Part shown: piece after piece, positions 14,119-23,972 of the stretch
Position numbering within the stretch: position 1 is the stretch's first letter
How the letters are laid out: every line of letters starts with the position of its first letter
Origin: Actinocrinis sp035605935
GTDB taxonomy: Bacteria > Actinomycetota > Actinomycetes > Streptomycetales > Catenulisporaceae
Length of the DNA stretch: 48,107 bases
Reading direction: 5' to 3'
NCBI RefSeq assembly: GCF_035605935.1
Contig: NZ_DATNGK010000289.1
Span: 1-48,107, forward strand
Translations under genes and position numbers: made by a program
Notes under the pieces: model-generated
The model's database searches: none
What the model saw: only the letters and a program-made list of their open reading frames with translations
Told to the model about the DNA's origin: nothing

Positions 14119-17088
14119 CTACGCGTTGAACAACATGCCGTACACCGCGTAAGCCATCGCGATGTCCGACTGCGCCCAGAACCGGTGGTAGCTGAAGACG
14201 GGAGCGGCCCCGCCGTTCAGATAAGCCTGGACCTTGGACCACTGCGGGTCCTGCGTGTACCAGGAGCGGATGGACAGGAAGGTCGCCCCAGGCGCGATCT
14301 TGTCGCCGTTGGGCATGGTGCCGGACCAGCCGGACGGGATGTAGACCCCGTCCTGGTTGGTGCCGGACGGGTAGACCTGGTTGAACCGGTTGTAGTCGGT
14401 GCGGGTCTCCGGGGTCGTGATTCCGAGGGAGTCACGGTCGTTGGCCCACATGACGTCCAGCAGGTTCTTGGCCATGGTGGAGGCGGTGGTGTCGTTGGCC
14501 TTCTTGCCGTAGTAGGTCAGCGTCTTGATCAGCGACGCCGCCACGCCGTTGTCCTGGCCGTAGCTGGACACGGTCACGTGCAGGCCGGTGTTGGCCACCG
14601 AGGTGGTCGTCGAGGTCCAGGTGTCCGGCTGGCCGGTCCAGGTCAGGTTCGACGGGATCTGCCAGGCCCCGGTCGAGGTGTTGACCGTGGTCTGCGACTC
14701 GGCCCAGGTGACCCACTTCTTCAGCAGCGCCCCGGCGGTGGTGTCGCCCGTCACGTAGTAGTACTCCGCGACGCGCTCCATCGACCAGGTCTGCATGCCG
14801 AACCACTGGTTGGACGGCGGGTCGTGATACACCGGCTCCCAGTCGTACCACATGCCGTAGAAGGAGGAATCACCAGACGGCGGGGTGCCGTAGTTGCCGC
14901 CCCAGCTGTTGGTCGCGCCACCGGCGATCGCGCCCTCGGAGGACTGCAACCACTGGTAGAACTGCAACTGGCGCTTGAGGCTGATGGCCCAGTCGCTCGC
15001 GCCGGTCGGGGACTTCGGCTCGATCGCGGGGACCGTAGAGAGCGCGTACGCCGCGAGCGGGTTCTGGTAGCCGAAGTGCGCCGCGCCGTCACCGATGCGC
15101 CAGGCCCAGCCGCCGGAGGTGCTCAGCGAGCCACCCCAGGCGTAGTACCAGGACAGCAAGTAGTGCGCGCTGTTCTTGCCCGAGCCGGCCGGGCAGCTGG
15201 TGCTGGTGCAGTTGCCGATCTGCTTGAAGTACTTGTCGAAGAACGAGTACCGCAGGTAGTCGCCCATCTTGCCGGCCTTGGCCACGGTGGTGGTGACCTG
15301 AGACTCCTTGCCCTGCGCCTTGGCCCAGGTGTCCGCCCAGTAGGCGGCCTGGATCGCGCGCGCGTCGGCGTCGGGGGCGTCAGTGTACTTCCACTGCGGC
15401 GTGCCGGAACCCGAGATGAACAGGTCCAGGTAGCCGTTCTTGCCGCCGTACTTCAGGTTGTCGCAGGTCGGCTGCGGCACGGTCTCCCAGACCGACTCCT
15501 GCGAGCCGCGCTGGAAGGTGTTGATGAAGGACGGGCTGTTGGCCGCGCCCGGGCCGAGCTCGCAACCGCCGGACGGGGTGTCGCCGAAGCCGTACTTGTT
15601 GTCGACGTCCTCCAGCCAGTGCATGCCGTAGATGTCCGACGTCCCGTAGGTCTGGCTCAGCTCGGCCGCGATCGGGTCCTGCCCGGTCGACACCGAGGTG
15701 GTGGTGGCCACGGGGTAGTCGGAAGGCAGCGGCTCCTCAGGCGCGTACGCCGCCGGGGACGACGGGTTGTACGAGCTGTTGGTCGGCTGGGCCGCGTGGC
15801 TGGGGATCATGTAGGTTTCCATGAGCGTCCACGCGTTGTTGAACTTCGACCAGTCGCCGGAGACCTCGCCATAGGTGGCGGTGAGCCAGATGTAGTAGCT
15901 CCACGCCTCGGACGTGGTCTCGTGGCCGTAGTCGGGCGCCTCGGCCATCAGCGTCTCGACCGAGTGGTACGGGATGCCCTGGGAGTTGAAGTATCCGTTG
16001 GCCGGGTTGGTGATCTGGTTGTACAGCGTCAGGAAGTCCTGCGTGTACGTGCCGCCGCCGGTCGAGGCGATCTCGTTCGCGCTGACCGAAGCCGCGGTGT
16101 AGCCGGTGGCCGTGACGTTGAACGTCGCGCTCCCGGTGGACGACTTGTCCGCGGTGATCGTGACGTTCTGCGCCGTGTTGTAGTTCGACGGGGTGAAGGT
16201 CAGCGACGAGCCAGCGGTCACGGTCAGGCCGGTGTTGCCGCCTGCGGCGGCCGCGACGGATACCGTGACGTTCGCCGTGGGCGCCTTGTTCAGCGTCACG
16301 CCAAAGGTCGCGGTCTGGGTCTGCGCGATCGTCAGCGACGTCGGGTTGGCCACGATCGCCGGGGAGGTGTTCGGGGACACCGTGATCCCGACCGGAGCCG
16401 AGGTCGTGGTCGCGCCCTGGCTGTCGGTGGCCACGGCCGTGATCGAGTAGCTGCCCGCCGCCACGCCGGTCCAGCTCACCGAGTACGGGGCTGCGGTCGC
16501 CGAGCCGATCAGCGTCGTGCCGCTGTAGTAGGCGACGCTGGAGATCGTCGCGCTGTCAAAGGCGGACGCGGTCGCGGTCAGCGCGACGGTGGCCGGCGCC
16601 GTGAAGGTCGCTCCGGCCGCCGGGCTGGTGATCGCCACGCTCGGCGCGGTGTGCGCGCCGCCGCAGACCGTCCCGTTGATCGAGAAGACCGTCGGGTTGG
16701 TGTTGGTGCCGGAGTAGTTGAAGTTGGCGCCGATGGTCACCGAGCCGTTGGTGGCCACGCTGCCGTTCCAGGACGCGTTGGCCGCGGTCACCTTGGTGCC
16801 GCTCTGCGTCCAGTTGGCGCTCCAGCCGTTGGTCAGCGTCTGGCTGCCCGCGTAGCTGTAGCCGAGCGACCAGCTGGTCCAGGCCGAGCCAAGGTTCTGA
16901 ATGGTGATGCTGGCGGTGAACCCGGAACCCCAGTCGGACTGATTGGTGTAAGTGACCTTACACTGGGTTGTCGCGGCCTGCGCCGGGAGGGCGGTCAGCC
17001 CGACCGCGGCGAAGGAAGTGGCGATCAGGGCCGCGACGACCCTTCTCAGCCTTCTTCGCAGCGGGCTGCTGCTTACTGCCTGTCTCAT
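14119..17088 (-). CDS. Secreted CBM2-GH48 cellulase (exo-acting), 989 aa
   Basis: This is an extracellular processive cellulase of family GH48, which releases cellobiose from chain ends of crystalline cellulose. An Arg-rich signal peptide ends at AQA (about residue 38). A CBM2 cellulose-binding domain covers 41-142, with C43/C142 as the likely disulfide and exposed Trp at NQSDWGSGF, NGWSANW and NASWNGS. An Ig-like domain follows at 147-238 and a second beta-sandwich at 241-340, which contains the (P)SLTIAQTQTATFGVTLN and NVTITA motifs. The GH48 domain runs from about 348 to the end; GHETTSEAWSYY at 388-399 holds the conserved catalytic Glu region. GAAGGAG precedes the ATG by 12 bases. A GAGCGCTC operator lies about 120 bases upstream, so it is probably controlled by the adjacent LacI-type regulator. 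Confidence 0.95.
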   Translation of the reverse strand: MRQAVSSSPLRRRLRRVVAALIATSFAAVGLTALPAQAATTQCKVTYTNQSDWGSGFTASITIQNLGSAWTSWSLGYSYAGSQTLTNGWSANWTQSGTKVTAANASWNGSVATNGSVTIGANFNYSGTNTNPTVFSINGTVCGGAHTAPSVAITSPAAGATFTAPATVALTATASAFDSATISSVAYYSGTTLIGSATAAPYSVSWTGVAAGSYSITAVATDSQGATTTSAPVGITVSPNTSPAIVANPTSLTIAQTQTATFGVTLNKAPTANVTVSVAAAAGGNTGLTVTAGSSLTFTPSNYNTAQNVTITADKSSTGSATFNVTATGYTAASVSANEIASTGGGTYTQDFLTLYNQITNPANGYFNSQGIPYHSVETLMAEAPDYGHETTSEAWSYYIWLTATYGEVSGDWSKFNNAWTLMETYMIPSHAAQPTNSSYNPSSPAAYAPEEPLPSDYPVATTTSVSTGQDPIAAELSQTYGTSDIYGMHWLEDVDNKYGFGDTPSGGCELGPGAANSPSFINTFQRGSQESVWETVPQPTCDNLKYGGKNGYLDLFISGSGTPQWKYTDAPDADARAIQAAYWADTWAKAQGKESQVTTTVAKAGKMGDYLRYSFFDKYFKQIGNCTSTSCPAGSGKNSAHYLLSWYYAWGGSLSTSGGWAWRIGDGAAHFGYQNPLAAYALSTVPAIEPKSPTGASDWAISLKRQLQFYQWLQSSEGAIAGGATNSWGGNYGTPPSGDSSFYGMWYDWEPVYHDPPSNQWFGMQTWSMERVAEYYYVTGDTTAGALLKKWVTWAESQTTVNTSTGAWQIPSNLTWTGQPDTWTSTTTSVANTGLHVTVSSYGQDNGVAASLIKTLTYYGKKANDTTASTMAKNLLDVMWANDRDSLGITTPETRTDYNRFNQVYPSGTNQDGVYIPSGWSGTMPNGDKIAPGATFLSIRSWYTQDPQWSKVQAYLNGGAAPVFSYHRFWAQSDIAMAYAVYGMLFNA

Positions 17089-17209
17089 GGGTAGGGGTTT
17101 CTCCTTCTGGACATCGGCGCGCTATCGCGCCGAAAAGTGCGGCGGGAGGCGGTGGACCGCGGTCCCGGGCGGGCCGGTCAGGACCCTAGGGCGGGGCGCC
17201 CTCAGGCTG

Positions 17210-17223
17210 TGAGAGCGCTCTAC
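17210..17223. promoter_or_regulatory. CebR/CelR-type operator upstream of GH48
   Basis: TGAGAGCGCTCTAC contains the perfect palindrome AGAGCGCTCT. The core GAGCGCTC is the centre of the known CebR/CelR site TGGGAGCGCTCCCA; the flanks match less well (10 of 14 overall). It lies 122 bases upstream of the GH48 start. Binding by the neighbouring LacI protein is inferred. Confidence 0.75.
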
Positions 17224-17264
17224 CGAATGCTTGAAGCACAGCGCTCAGGGCACAGCCGATCCCC

Positions 17265-17293
17265 GGCGGTCGCTCCTTTGCGGGGCGACCGCC
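17265..17293. terminator. Terminator of the LacI-type gene
   Basis: GGCGGTCGC and GCGACCGCC form a 9-bp stem around an 11-base loop, 29 bases past the LacI stop on the minus strand. It separates the regulator from the GH48 promoter. Confidence 0.7.
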
Positions 17294-17321
17294 CGGACCG
17301 CGAGTGCGGCGCTCGTCCGCG

Positions 17322-18374
17322 TCAGGCGGACTCGCGCTGGACCAGCGAGGTCGGCAGCTTGTTCTGGGTCTCCGAGATCGACTCGTGCTCGATCAGGGCC
17401 ATGACTTGCCTGGCCATGACCGCGCCCTGCTCCTCCACCGGCTGGCGCACGGTGGTGAGCGGCGGCATGGTGTGCTGGGCGATCGGGTCGTCGTCGAAGC
17501 CGACCACCGCGACGTCCTCCGGCACCCGTCGCCCGGCCCGGCGCAGCGCGCGCAGGGCGCCCGCGGCCATCAGGTCGGAGGCGGCGAACACCGCGTCCAG
17601 GTCGGGGCGGCGTTCGAGCAGCCGGGTCATCGCGTGCTCCCCGGAGGCCTGGGAGAAATCGCCGTAGCCGATCAGGGCCGGTAGGCCGGCGGCTTCGAGC
17701 ATGTCCCGGTAGCCGGAGAGGCGGTCGATGCCCACGGCCATGTCGCGCGGTCCCGCGATCGTGACCACGCGGCGGCGGCCCGAGCGCAGCAGGTGGCCGA
17801 CCGCGGTGCGCGCGCCTCCGGAGTTGTCGGCGTCCACGTACCAGGCGCCGCAGGGAACCAGGGGTCTGCCACACACGACGGTCGGGATGCCCGCGGCCTG
17901 CAGGGTAAGCAGCAGCGGGTCACGACCGTGCGCGGAGACGAGCATCACGCCGTCCGCACTGCCACGCCGGATGTAGCGCTCGGCGGCGGCGTACTCGTTC
18001 TGGTCGTGTACGACCAGGAACGCGAGTTGCAGCCCGGCCGCAGACAGGGTGCGGGAGGCACCCCACAGCAGACGGGCGAAGAAGGGATCTGAGAAGAACC
18101 GCGCGCTGGACTCGGTGACGATGGCGGCGACCGAGCCGCTGCGCGAGGTCTGCGCCCGCGGGGCACGCCAGCGCACGTAGCCGAGACGCGCCATGGCGTC
18201 CTCCACGTGGCTGCGCGCGCCGATGCTGACGCGGGCTGATCCATTGAGCACTCGCGAGGCGGTCGCCTCGGAGACCCCGGCGAGCGCGGCGACGTCGGCC
18301 AGGGTGGGCTTGCCGAACTGAGCCTTGTCCAGGTGGGTTCCGACGGCGAGCGCGGTGTCGGTTTGCTGGGGCAA
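17322..18374 (-). CDS. LacI-family regulator, CebR/CelR-like, 350 aa
   Basis: The N-terminal helix-turn-helix is PTLADVAALAGVSEATASRVLNGS (about residues 22-45), with the hinge near ARLGYVRW. A periplasmic-binding-protein-like sensor follows: SVAAIVTESSARFFSDPFF, then DGVMLVSAHGRDP, VVTIAGPRDMAVGIDRLSGY, AVFAASDLMAAGALRALRRAG, VAVVGFDDDPIAQHTMPPLTTV. TTG 18374 is chosen because GGAGG stands six bases before it and the helix-turn-helix then begins about 20 residues in. Longer frames reach 18563 but would run over the operator at 18537 with Arg/Pro-rich residues. It probably represses GH48 and itself, released by a cello-oligosaccharide. Confidence 0.9.
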   Translation of the reverse strand: MPQQTDTALAVGTHLDKAQFGKPTLADVAALAGVSEATASRVLNGSARVSIGARSHVEDAMARLGYVRWRAPRAQTSRSGSVAAIVTESSARFFSDPFFARLLWGASRTLSAAGLQLAFLVVHDQNEYAAAERYIRRGSADGVMLVSAHGRDPLLLTLQAAGIPTVVCGRPLVPCGAWYVDADNSGGARTAVGHLLRSGRRRVVTIAGPRDMAVGIDRLSGYRDMLEAAGLPALIGYGDFSQASGEHAMTRLLERRPDLDAVFAASDLMAAGALRALRRAGRRVPEDVAVVGFDDDPIAQHTMPPLTTVRQPVEEQGAVMARQVMALIEHESISETQNKLPTSLVQRESA

Positions 18375-18536
18375 CTGCGACCTCCACGGTGAGGTTTCAG
18401 TAACACGACGCACGGTTGATCGGGCGGCGACTCTAAGTCGATCGGGGACCCGGGTGGGTTGCCGGTCCGCACGAACTTTTTTCGGTTTCCTCACGGAAAC
18501 CGGGCTGAGGCGGGGTGGATGAGCGAGCGCGAAGTG

Positions 18537-18550
18537 TGGGAGCGCTCTCT
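18537..18550. promoter_or_regulatory. CebR/CelR-type operator upstream of the LacI gene
   Basis: TGGGAGCGCTCTCT matches TGGGAGCGCTCCCA at 12 of 14 positions. It lies 163 bases upstream of the chosen TTG start of the LacI gene, suggesting autoregulation. The rest of 18375-18705 holds the leader of this gene and shows no other gene. Confidence 0.8.
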
Positions 18551-18705
18551 CGGAGGTGGGCACAGCGTTGCGAGCCGGAAACCCGCCGTCAAGAGTGTCC
18601 GGTAAGCGATTACTCGAGGCCCGGCTTCGGACAGGTCAACAGGGCGCTGATCGTCCCGGCTTGCCTGAAACTTTCATAAACCGGTCAAGTAAGGCTATTG
18701 TCCGT

Positions 18706-19509
18706 TCAGCCGACCGGAGCCTGCTCCACCTCGTTGATTGTCGGCACGCTGACCTGCGCGGGAGCGGTCCCGAAGGAATCGAGGCGCACATCGCCGGTGG
18801 TCACAGCGCCCGCGCCGGCCAGCGCGAACTCGATCTTGGTGGGCGTGCCCGAACCGTCGGTCCACACGTCGAAGCGCAGCGTCGGGGGGAGCCCGGCCAG
18901 CGACGCGACCAGGTTCGGATCGGCGATGTGCTGGTCAGCCTCGGCCGTCTCGATGGTCCCGGAAAGGTGTCCGGAAGCGACCAACCGGACCTCGTGGTAC
19001 GCCCGAAGAAGTTGCGCGACGAGCTGTGGATTGCAGAAATCCCCGAAAGTTGCATTGGCGTCGTCGACCTTGAGCCACTTCTTGCCGGCGCTCTGCGCGG
19101 TCCCGGGGACGAGCGAGACGTACTCCACCCCGGAGGCGGACAAGATGGTGGTCTTGACGGAGTTGAGCGTCCCGTCCATCCGGGCCAGACCGGTGGCGGC
19201 GTCCCAGGTCCCTGACATCTTGATCGACTCGGTGCTCGGCGCGGGCGAGGGCCCCGGCTGCGGGCTCGAGGTCTGGACGGCGCCGGGACCGTTGGGCACG
19301 TGCGTGTCGACGGTCAGCTTGAAGGTCTTGGTCGCGTCGAGGCTCCCGGCCGCCTGCTGGAGCTGCGTCGTGGCGCTCTCGCCCGCGGTCGCGGGTGGCG
19401 AACTGGAGCAGCCGCCGAGCCCGAAGGCGCCCGCGGTCGCGGCGACCGCCACGACCAGCGCCGATCTAGCGGGCAAAGGCCCGAGTATCGGAAGGCGACG
19501 AATACGCAC
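18706..19509 (-). CDS. Probable lipoprotein, LppX/LprAFG-like, 267 aa
   Basis: A signal peptide with lipobox GLGGC (Cys about residue 34) predicts a lipid-anchored, cell-surface protein. A Ser/Pro/Gly-rich segment is followed by alternating strands: TFKLTVDTHV, SIKMSGTWDAATGLARMDGT, then GVEYVSLVP, KKWLKVDD, and the C-terminal TLRFDVWTDGSGTPTKIEFALA. This pattern is seen in the mycobacterial LppX/LprG group, which holds lipids in a half-barrel, and in their actinomycete relatives. GTG 19509 is preceded by GGAG at good distance; ATG 19530 would add seven residues. No operon partner is visible. The ligand cannot be predicted. Confidence 0.75.
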   Translation of the reverse strand: MRIRRLPILGPLPARSALVVAVAATAGAFGLGGCSSSPPATAGESATTQLQQAAGSLDATKTFKLTVDTHVPNGPGAVQTSSPQPGPSPAPSTESIKMSGTWDAATGLARMDGTLNSVKTTILSASGVEYVSLVPGTAQSAGKKWLKVDDANATFGDFCNPQLVAQLLRAYHEVRLVASGHLSGTIETAEADQHIADPNLVASLAGLPPTLRFDVWTDGSGTPTKIEFALAGAGAVTTGDVRLDSFGTAPAQVSVPTINEVEQAPVG

Positions 19510-19682
19510 TGATGCACTCCAGCGGCCCATTGCGCCACCGTAGAGATCGCCGAATGCGGCGCGGAACGGTCTTTCACGACTTTCACGCGCGCCACGGAAG
19601 GTCTTAGCGTGCTCTCAGCCGGTGAGACGCCCGTGGGGTGCGGTAACGCTGCGGAAATGGATTCAACTCGACGATAAGGTTC

Positions 19683-19717
19683 GGCCGGCCGACTGAGTAA
19701 ACGTCAGTCGACCGGCC
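19683..19717. terminator. Terminator of the first oligopeptide ABC operon
   Basis: GGCCGGCCGACTGA pairs with TCAGTCGACCGGCC (one mismatch) around the loop GTAAACG. It lies about 21 bases after the stop of the fused ATPase gene. Confidence 0.88.
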
Positions 19718-19738
19718 AACCACAAGCCGGCCCGCTAG

Positions 19739-21796
<2,058 letters not shown>

Positions 21797-21845
21797 CAGC
21801 CCTCTTCGCCTTCCTGCTTCTCACACACGGCCTAGTCTCCGAACC

Positions 21846-22766
21846 TCAGCGCTTGCGCAGACGCACGTCGACCGCGTCGCGCAGTCCGTCGCCGATCAGG
21901 TTGAACGCCATCACGACGAGGACCAGGCAGATTCCGACCGGATAGACCAGCCACCAGTAGCCCGCGACCAGCGAGCCGACCCCGTCGGAGAGCTGGTCGC
22001 CCCAGTCGGTGTTCGGGTACTGCACGCCGAAGTTCAGGTAGCCGAGGGCGGCCAGGGCCAGGATCGCGTCGGCGATCTGGAAGGTGATGTTGACGATCAC
22101 CGTGCCCATGGCGTTCGGAATCAGGTGCTTGAAGATCAGGTGAATGTTCGAGCCGCCCATCGCCTTCGACGCGGCCACGTAGTCGCGGGTGCGCAGCGTC
22201 AGCACCTCGCCGCGCACCAGGCGGGCGGGCAGCAGCCAGGAGAACACCCCGAGGATCAGCGACATGTTCCAGGTGTTCGAGCCGTACCTGTGCGCCATGA
22301 TCAGGACGATGAGCAGGAACGGGATCGACAGGATGGTGTCGACGATGCGCATCATCACGGCGTCGACGACCCCGCCGATCAGCCCGGACACGGCGCCCCA
22401 CAGCGTGCCGATCACGGTGGCGATGAAGGCGGAGAGGAAGCCGATCTTGAGCGAGGTCTGCCCGCCGAGCATGATCCGGCCGAGCACGTCGAATCCGTTG
22501 CCGTCGGTGCCCATCGGATTGCCGGGACCAGGCGGGGTGTCGGTGTTCGTGAGGTCCGTGCTCAGCTGATCCGTGTGGTAGACCAGCGGGCCGAGGAAGC
22601 AGAACACGACGAAGAACACCAGCAGCACCACGCCGGCCACGGCCAGCTTGTTGCGCAGGAACTCGCGTAGCACCAGCCGCCAGCCGCTGGTGACCACGAG
22701 GACCTCGCCGCCCTCCGGCGGCTGCGAGGCGGGGGCCGGTTCGAGTGAGAGGTCGATGAGGCTCAC
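21846..22766 (-). CDS. Oligopeptide-type ABC importer permease, DppC-like, 306 aa
   Basis: This is an inner-membrane channel subunit. A hydrophilic N-terminal arm (1-30) leads to a first helix at about 40-60 (LAVAGVVLLVFFVVFCFLGPLVY). Five more helices follow from about residue 105 on. The cytoplasmic EAA-like loop that contacts the ATPase is RDYVAASKAMGGSNIHLIFKHL. The C-terminal ALGYLNFGVQYPNTDWGDQL and FNLIGDGLRDAVDVRLRKR are typical of the DppC/OppC type. GTG start follows GGGAG. It is 58 bases from the permease-B stop upstream and 49 from the ATPase downstream, consistent with one operon. Confidence 0.93.
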   Translation of the reverse strand: MSLIDLSLEPAPASQPPEGGEVLVVTSGWRLVLREFLRNKLAVAGVVLLVFFVVFCFLGPLVYHTDQLSTDLTNTDTPPGPGNPMGTDGNGFDVLGRIMLGGQTSLKIGFLSAFIATVIGTLWGAVSGLIGGVVDAVMMRIVDTILSIPFLLIVLIMAHRYGSNTWNMSLILGVFSWLLPARLVRGEVLTLRTRDYVAASKAMGGSNIHLIFKHLIPNAMGTVIVNITFQIADAILALAALGYLNFGVQYPNTDWGDQLSDGVGSLVAGYWWLVYPVGICLVLVVMAFNLIGDGLRDAVDVRLRKR

Positions 22767-22824
22767 TGGTGCTCCCTCGGACGGCTGGACGCGTGCGGGT
22801 TCTGGGCTGGGATCCGGTGCATGG

Positions 22825-23778
22825 TCACACCAGCCTGATCCGCGGGTCGGCGATACTCAGCAGGATGTCCGCGATCAGGTTGCCGGCCACGGTGAAGATG
22901 GCGCCGAGCAGCGTGTACGCCAGCACGATGTTGTAGTCGTCCACCTGCAGGCCGTTGACGAACAGCAGGCCGAGTCCGTTGATGTTGAAGGCGAACTCGA
23001 TCAGCAGGTTGCCGCCGATCAGCGCGGGCAGCGAGATGCCGACCAGGGTGATCATCGGCAGGCAGGCGTTGCGCACCAGGTGCCGGCCGAGCACCAGCCG
23101 CTCGGACAGTCCCTTGGCCCGGACCACCTTGATGTAGTCCTGCGCCAGCACGTCCAGCGAGGATGAACGCTGATAGCGCGAGTAGCCGGCCACGGCCGTG
23201 CTGGAGAGCGCGACGATCGGCAGGATCAGGTCCTTGACATTGCCGAGCGCGGCGGTGAGGGACTGGTCCTGGCCCACTCCCGGGTCCACCCAGTTGAGCG
23301 CGATCGCGAAGACCTGGATCAGGATGATCGCGAAGAAAAACACTGGCATCGAGTAGAGCACGAATGTCACACTCGTCGCGGCGACGTCGCCGAAGGTGTT
23401 GCGCTTGATCGCCTGGTAGATGCCGAGCGGGACGGCGACCACCACGGCCAGTACGAGGGAGCTGCCGGAGAGGAACGCACTGAGCGGGGCCTTCTCGCTG
23501 AGCAGCGCGGTGACCGACTGGTTGAAGTGGTAGGACCAGCCCAGGTTCCCGTGCAGCAGCCGGTTGAGATAGGTCAGGTACTGCTGGATCAGCGGCCGGT
23601 CGAAGCCGTTGGCGTGGTCGTAAGCCTTGATCGCGGCTGGCGTGGCCTTGGGTCCCAAGGTGGCGAGTGCCGCCGCGTTGGCCGGGGCGACGATGTGCAG
23701 CATCGCGAAGGTCAACAGGGTGACGCCGAGGACGATCACGATCGCCGTCCCGAAGCGCCGGATGAGATAGCCGGCCAT
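22825..23778 (-). CDS. Oligopeptide-type ABC importer permease, DppB-like, 317 aa
   Basis: It pairs with the DppC-like permease. The start MAGYLIRRFGTAIVIVLGVTLLTF is a typical DppB first helix; a periplasmic loop (HANGFDRPLIQQYLTYLNRL) and five further helices follow. The ATPase-contact loop is QDYIKVVRAKGLSERLVLGRHL, and the C-terminus ends DILLSIADPRIRLV, the usual DppB ending. The ATG is preceded by a strong GGAGGAG. A stable hairpin separates it from the binding-protein gene upstream. Confidence 0.93.
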   Translation of the reverse strand: MAGYLIRRFGTAIVIVLGVTLLTFAMLHIVAPANAAALATLGPKATPAAIKAYDHANGFDRPLIQQYLTYLNRLLHGNLGWSYHFNQSVTALLSEKAPLSAFLSGSSLVLAVVVAVPLGIYQAIKRNTFGDVAATSVTFVLYSMPVFFFAIILIQVFAIALNWVDPGVGQDQSLTAALGNVKDLILPIVALSSTAVAGYSRYQRSSSLDVLAQDYIKVVRAKGLSERLVLGRHLVRNACLPMITLVGISLPALIGGNLLIEFAFNINGLGLLFVNGLQVDDYNIVLAYTLLGAIFTVAGNLIADILLSIADPRIRLV

Positions 23779-23926
23779 GACCGGGATCTCCTCCTCTTAG
23801 TCGTGCCGATGGAGGAATAGTCGCTGCGATGGAAAACCGGACGGGGTCTGTCAGCCGCGGCCCGGGTACCGCTCGGCCCGCCCGCTCCCGGGGAGGAGTG
23901 CAGGCGGGCCTATCCGCGGTATCGGC

Positions 23927-23960
23927 GTGCCGCGGGGCCGGTAAACCGTCCCCGCGGCAC
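23927..23960. terminator. Hairpin after the first binding-protein gene (attenuator)
   Basis: GTGCCGCGGGG and CCCCGCGGCAC form an 11-bp perfect stem around 12 bases, 13 bases past the stop of the binding-protein gene and about 150 bases before permease B. In such operons a hairpin here lets the binding protein be made in excess, by partial termination or mRNA protection. Confidence 0.85.
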
Positions 23961-23972
23961 GAATCCGAAGCA

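Noticed and set aside
14032..17094. A 1020-residue plus-strand open frame opposite the GH48 gene
   Set aside because: It is a shadow of GH48: Arg/Gly/Val-rich, no motif, and the minus strand has a signal peptide, CBM2 and GH48 motifs.
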